This document shows, in pieces, positions 63,218-64,000 of a stretch of 64,000 nt of DNA. The notes under the pieces are model-generated. The model saw nothing but the letters and a program-made list of their open reading frames with translations. It was not told the origin of the DNA and made no database searches. The stretch is from Cystobacter fuscus DSM 2262 (GTDB lineage: Bacteria > Myxococcota > Myxococcia > Myxococcales > Myxococcaceae). The translations under genes and the position numbers were made by a program. Numbering within the stretch: position 1 is the stretch's first letter; each line of letters opens with the position of its first letter. Location of the stretch: contig NZ_ANAH02000012.1 of assembly GCF_000335475.2 (NCBI RefSeq), positions 1 to 64,000 of the forward strand. Direction: 5' to 3'.

Positions 63218-64000
63218 ATGACTTGCTCCGTCGCCCCCGCGTTGGCCACCGAGACAGTCACGACCCACACGGGCGGGTGGAGGGCGGTGTGGACTCCGCG
63301 CTCGCTCTGGGGACTGGTGGCGCTCCTGCTGGGCACCGGCTGGGCCGACGTCTTCTACCTGGGCCGCTTCAGCGCGTGGGCGCTGGGCCTCCGACTGGCG
63401 TGGGCCGCCCTCCTCGTGGTGATGAGGTTCCTGCCCGACGGCTCTCCCGCGTGGAACCGCGCGACGCTGTACTTCTTCGTGCTCGGCTCGACGTCCTGCA
63501 TGGTGGGGCTGGCTGGTGTCATGGGGGGAGTGGGGACTCCCTACTTCGTTCTGGTGGCCACCATGCCCCTGAGCGTGGGCCTCGGCCTGTCCCTGTGGCG
63601 GGACCGGGGCGCCATCTTCCTCTGTGGCGCGGCATGCTTCGCGGGCAGCCTGCTGCTCGTGCGCCACGCCCAGCGGCCCTGGGTCGAGTCGGCGTTCTGG
63701 CTGATGCTCATGGTGTGCACGACGCTCGTCGCCGACTTCCTCTGCTCGCGCGTGTCCCATGCCTTGAACGTGGAGCAGGGCATCCGCAGCGAGCGCGCGC
63801 GCCGCGAGGCCCTGGAGGCGCTGACGCTCAGTGAGCACCGGCGGGCCCAGGCCGAGAAGCTGGCGCTCGTGGGGCAGTTGTCGGCGGGGGTGGCGCACGA
63901 GATCAACAACCCGCTGGCCTACGTGGGCTCCAACGTGGACCACGTGCGCGAGGAATTGCTGGCGCCGCACGAGGTGGACCGCGAGGCGCTGGCCGACGTG
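63218..64000 (+). CDS. Histidine kinase, 5' part only (runs off the window)
   Basis: The ATG at 63218 (GGGAAGA site) opens a frame that continues unbroken to the last base, giving 261 codons. About six hydrophobic segments (residues about 30-175, for example GLVALLLGTGWADVFYLGRF and LMLMVCTTLVADFLC) form a membrane sensor. A coiled linker and the HisKA motif follow: KLALVGQLSAGVAHEINNPL (phospho-acceptor His). The ATPase domain would lie beyond the window. Its partner regulator is not visible. The overlapping open frame starting at 63112 is a shadow. Confidence 0.9.
   Translation, partial: MTCSVAPALATETVTTHTGGWRAVWTPRSLWGLVALLLGTGWADVFYLGRFSAWALGLRLAWAALLVVMRFLPDGSPAWNRATLYFFVLGSTSCMVGLAGVMGGVGTPYFVLVATMPLSVGLGLSLWRDRGAIFLCGAACFAGSLLLVRHAQRPWVESAFWLMLMVCTTLVADFLCSRVSHALNVEQGIRSERARREALEALTLSEHRRAQAEKLALVGQLSAGVAHEINNPLAYVGSNVDHVREELLAPHEVDREALADV

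Noticed and set aside
63112-63834. 240-codon rightward frame near the right edge
   Set aside because: It is out of frame with the clear histidine-kinase motif KLALVGQLSAGVAHEINNPL. The kinase frame starts at 63218 and stays open to the end.

Overview
The window is high-GC chromosomal DNA from a myxobacterium. I infer the suborder Cystobacterineae (Myxococcus/Archangium/Cystobacter-like). The signs are an eukaryotic-type Ser/Thr kinase with a long TPR tail, a lipoprotein AHH nuclease toxin next to an Imm11-type immunity protein, an FHA-coupled sigma-54-activator-like protein, many lipoproteins, and a prfA-prmC-murA operon. No species assignment is possible from the sequence alone.

Layout. 1-4.6 kb: a short-repeat array, a low-complexity repetitive protein, a trigger-factor-like prolyl isomerase without the ribosome-docking domain, and a carotenoid-oxygenase family protein. 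4.9-6.9 kb: a toxin/immunity pair (AHH lipoprotein plus Imm11/DUF1629). 7.0-11.9 kb: a leftward block with a membrane-anchored orphan, two coupled bacterial-PH membrane proteins and a kinase-TPR protein. 12.2-32.0 kb: a composite defence island. 32.1-36.9 kb: an ScfR-type regulator with a TPR partner, then a three-gene MNIO (DUF692) RiPP locus. 37-64 kb: mostly housekeeping genes (serC, an M13 peptidase, a radical SAM protein, tRNA-Gly, murA, prmC, prfA, smc, groEL/groES with a CIRCE operator, rpoZ) mixed with myxobacterial lipoproteins and regulators. The window ends inside a histidine kinase.

The defence island has two modules. Module A (12.2-22.1 kb) is visibly less GC-rich than its surroundings and reads vsr, C5-cytosine methyltransferase, AIPR, GHKL/MORC-like ATPase, PD-(D/E)XK protein, Z1 helicase. 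All genes point right, and the ATPase and nuclease genes overlap by 4 bp. Module B (23.1-32.0 kb) is GC-rich and tightly packed: a UvrD-like helicase with a tandemly duplicated N-terminus, a DrmA/YprA-family helicase, a DrmB-like DUF1998 protein, and a NERD-nuclease/UvrD helicase. Module B has the DISARM core pair but no methyltransferase and no PLD (DrmC) gene. The only methyltransferase nearby is in module A. Between the modules lies about 0.9 kb of gene debris (an efflux-adaptor fragment and a response-regulator fragment), and the Z1 gene runs on into it.

The two strongest candidates for something little described are this composite island and the RiPP locus at 35-37 kb. In the RiPP locus a lipoprotein-like precursor ending in a Cys-Gly core is followed by a MNIO maturase and an HvfC/BufC-like partner, with a strong hairpin between precursor and maturase. 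Function calls rest on motifs I could read by eye. No database search or computed statistic was available.
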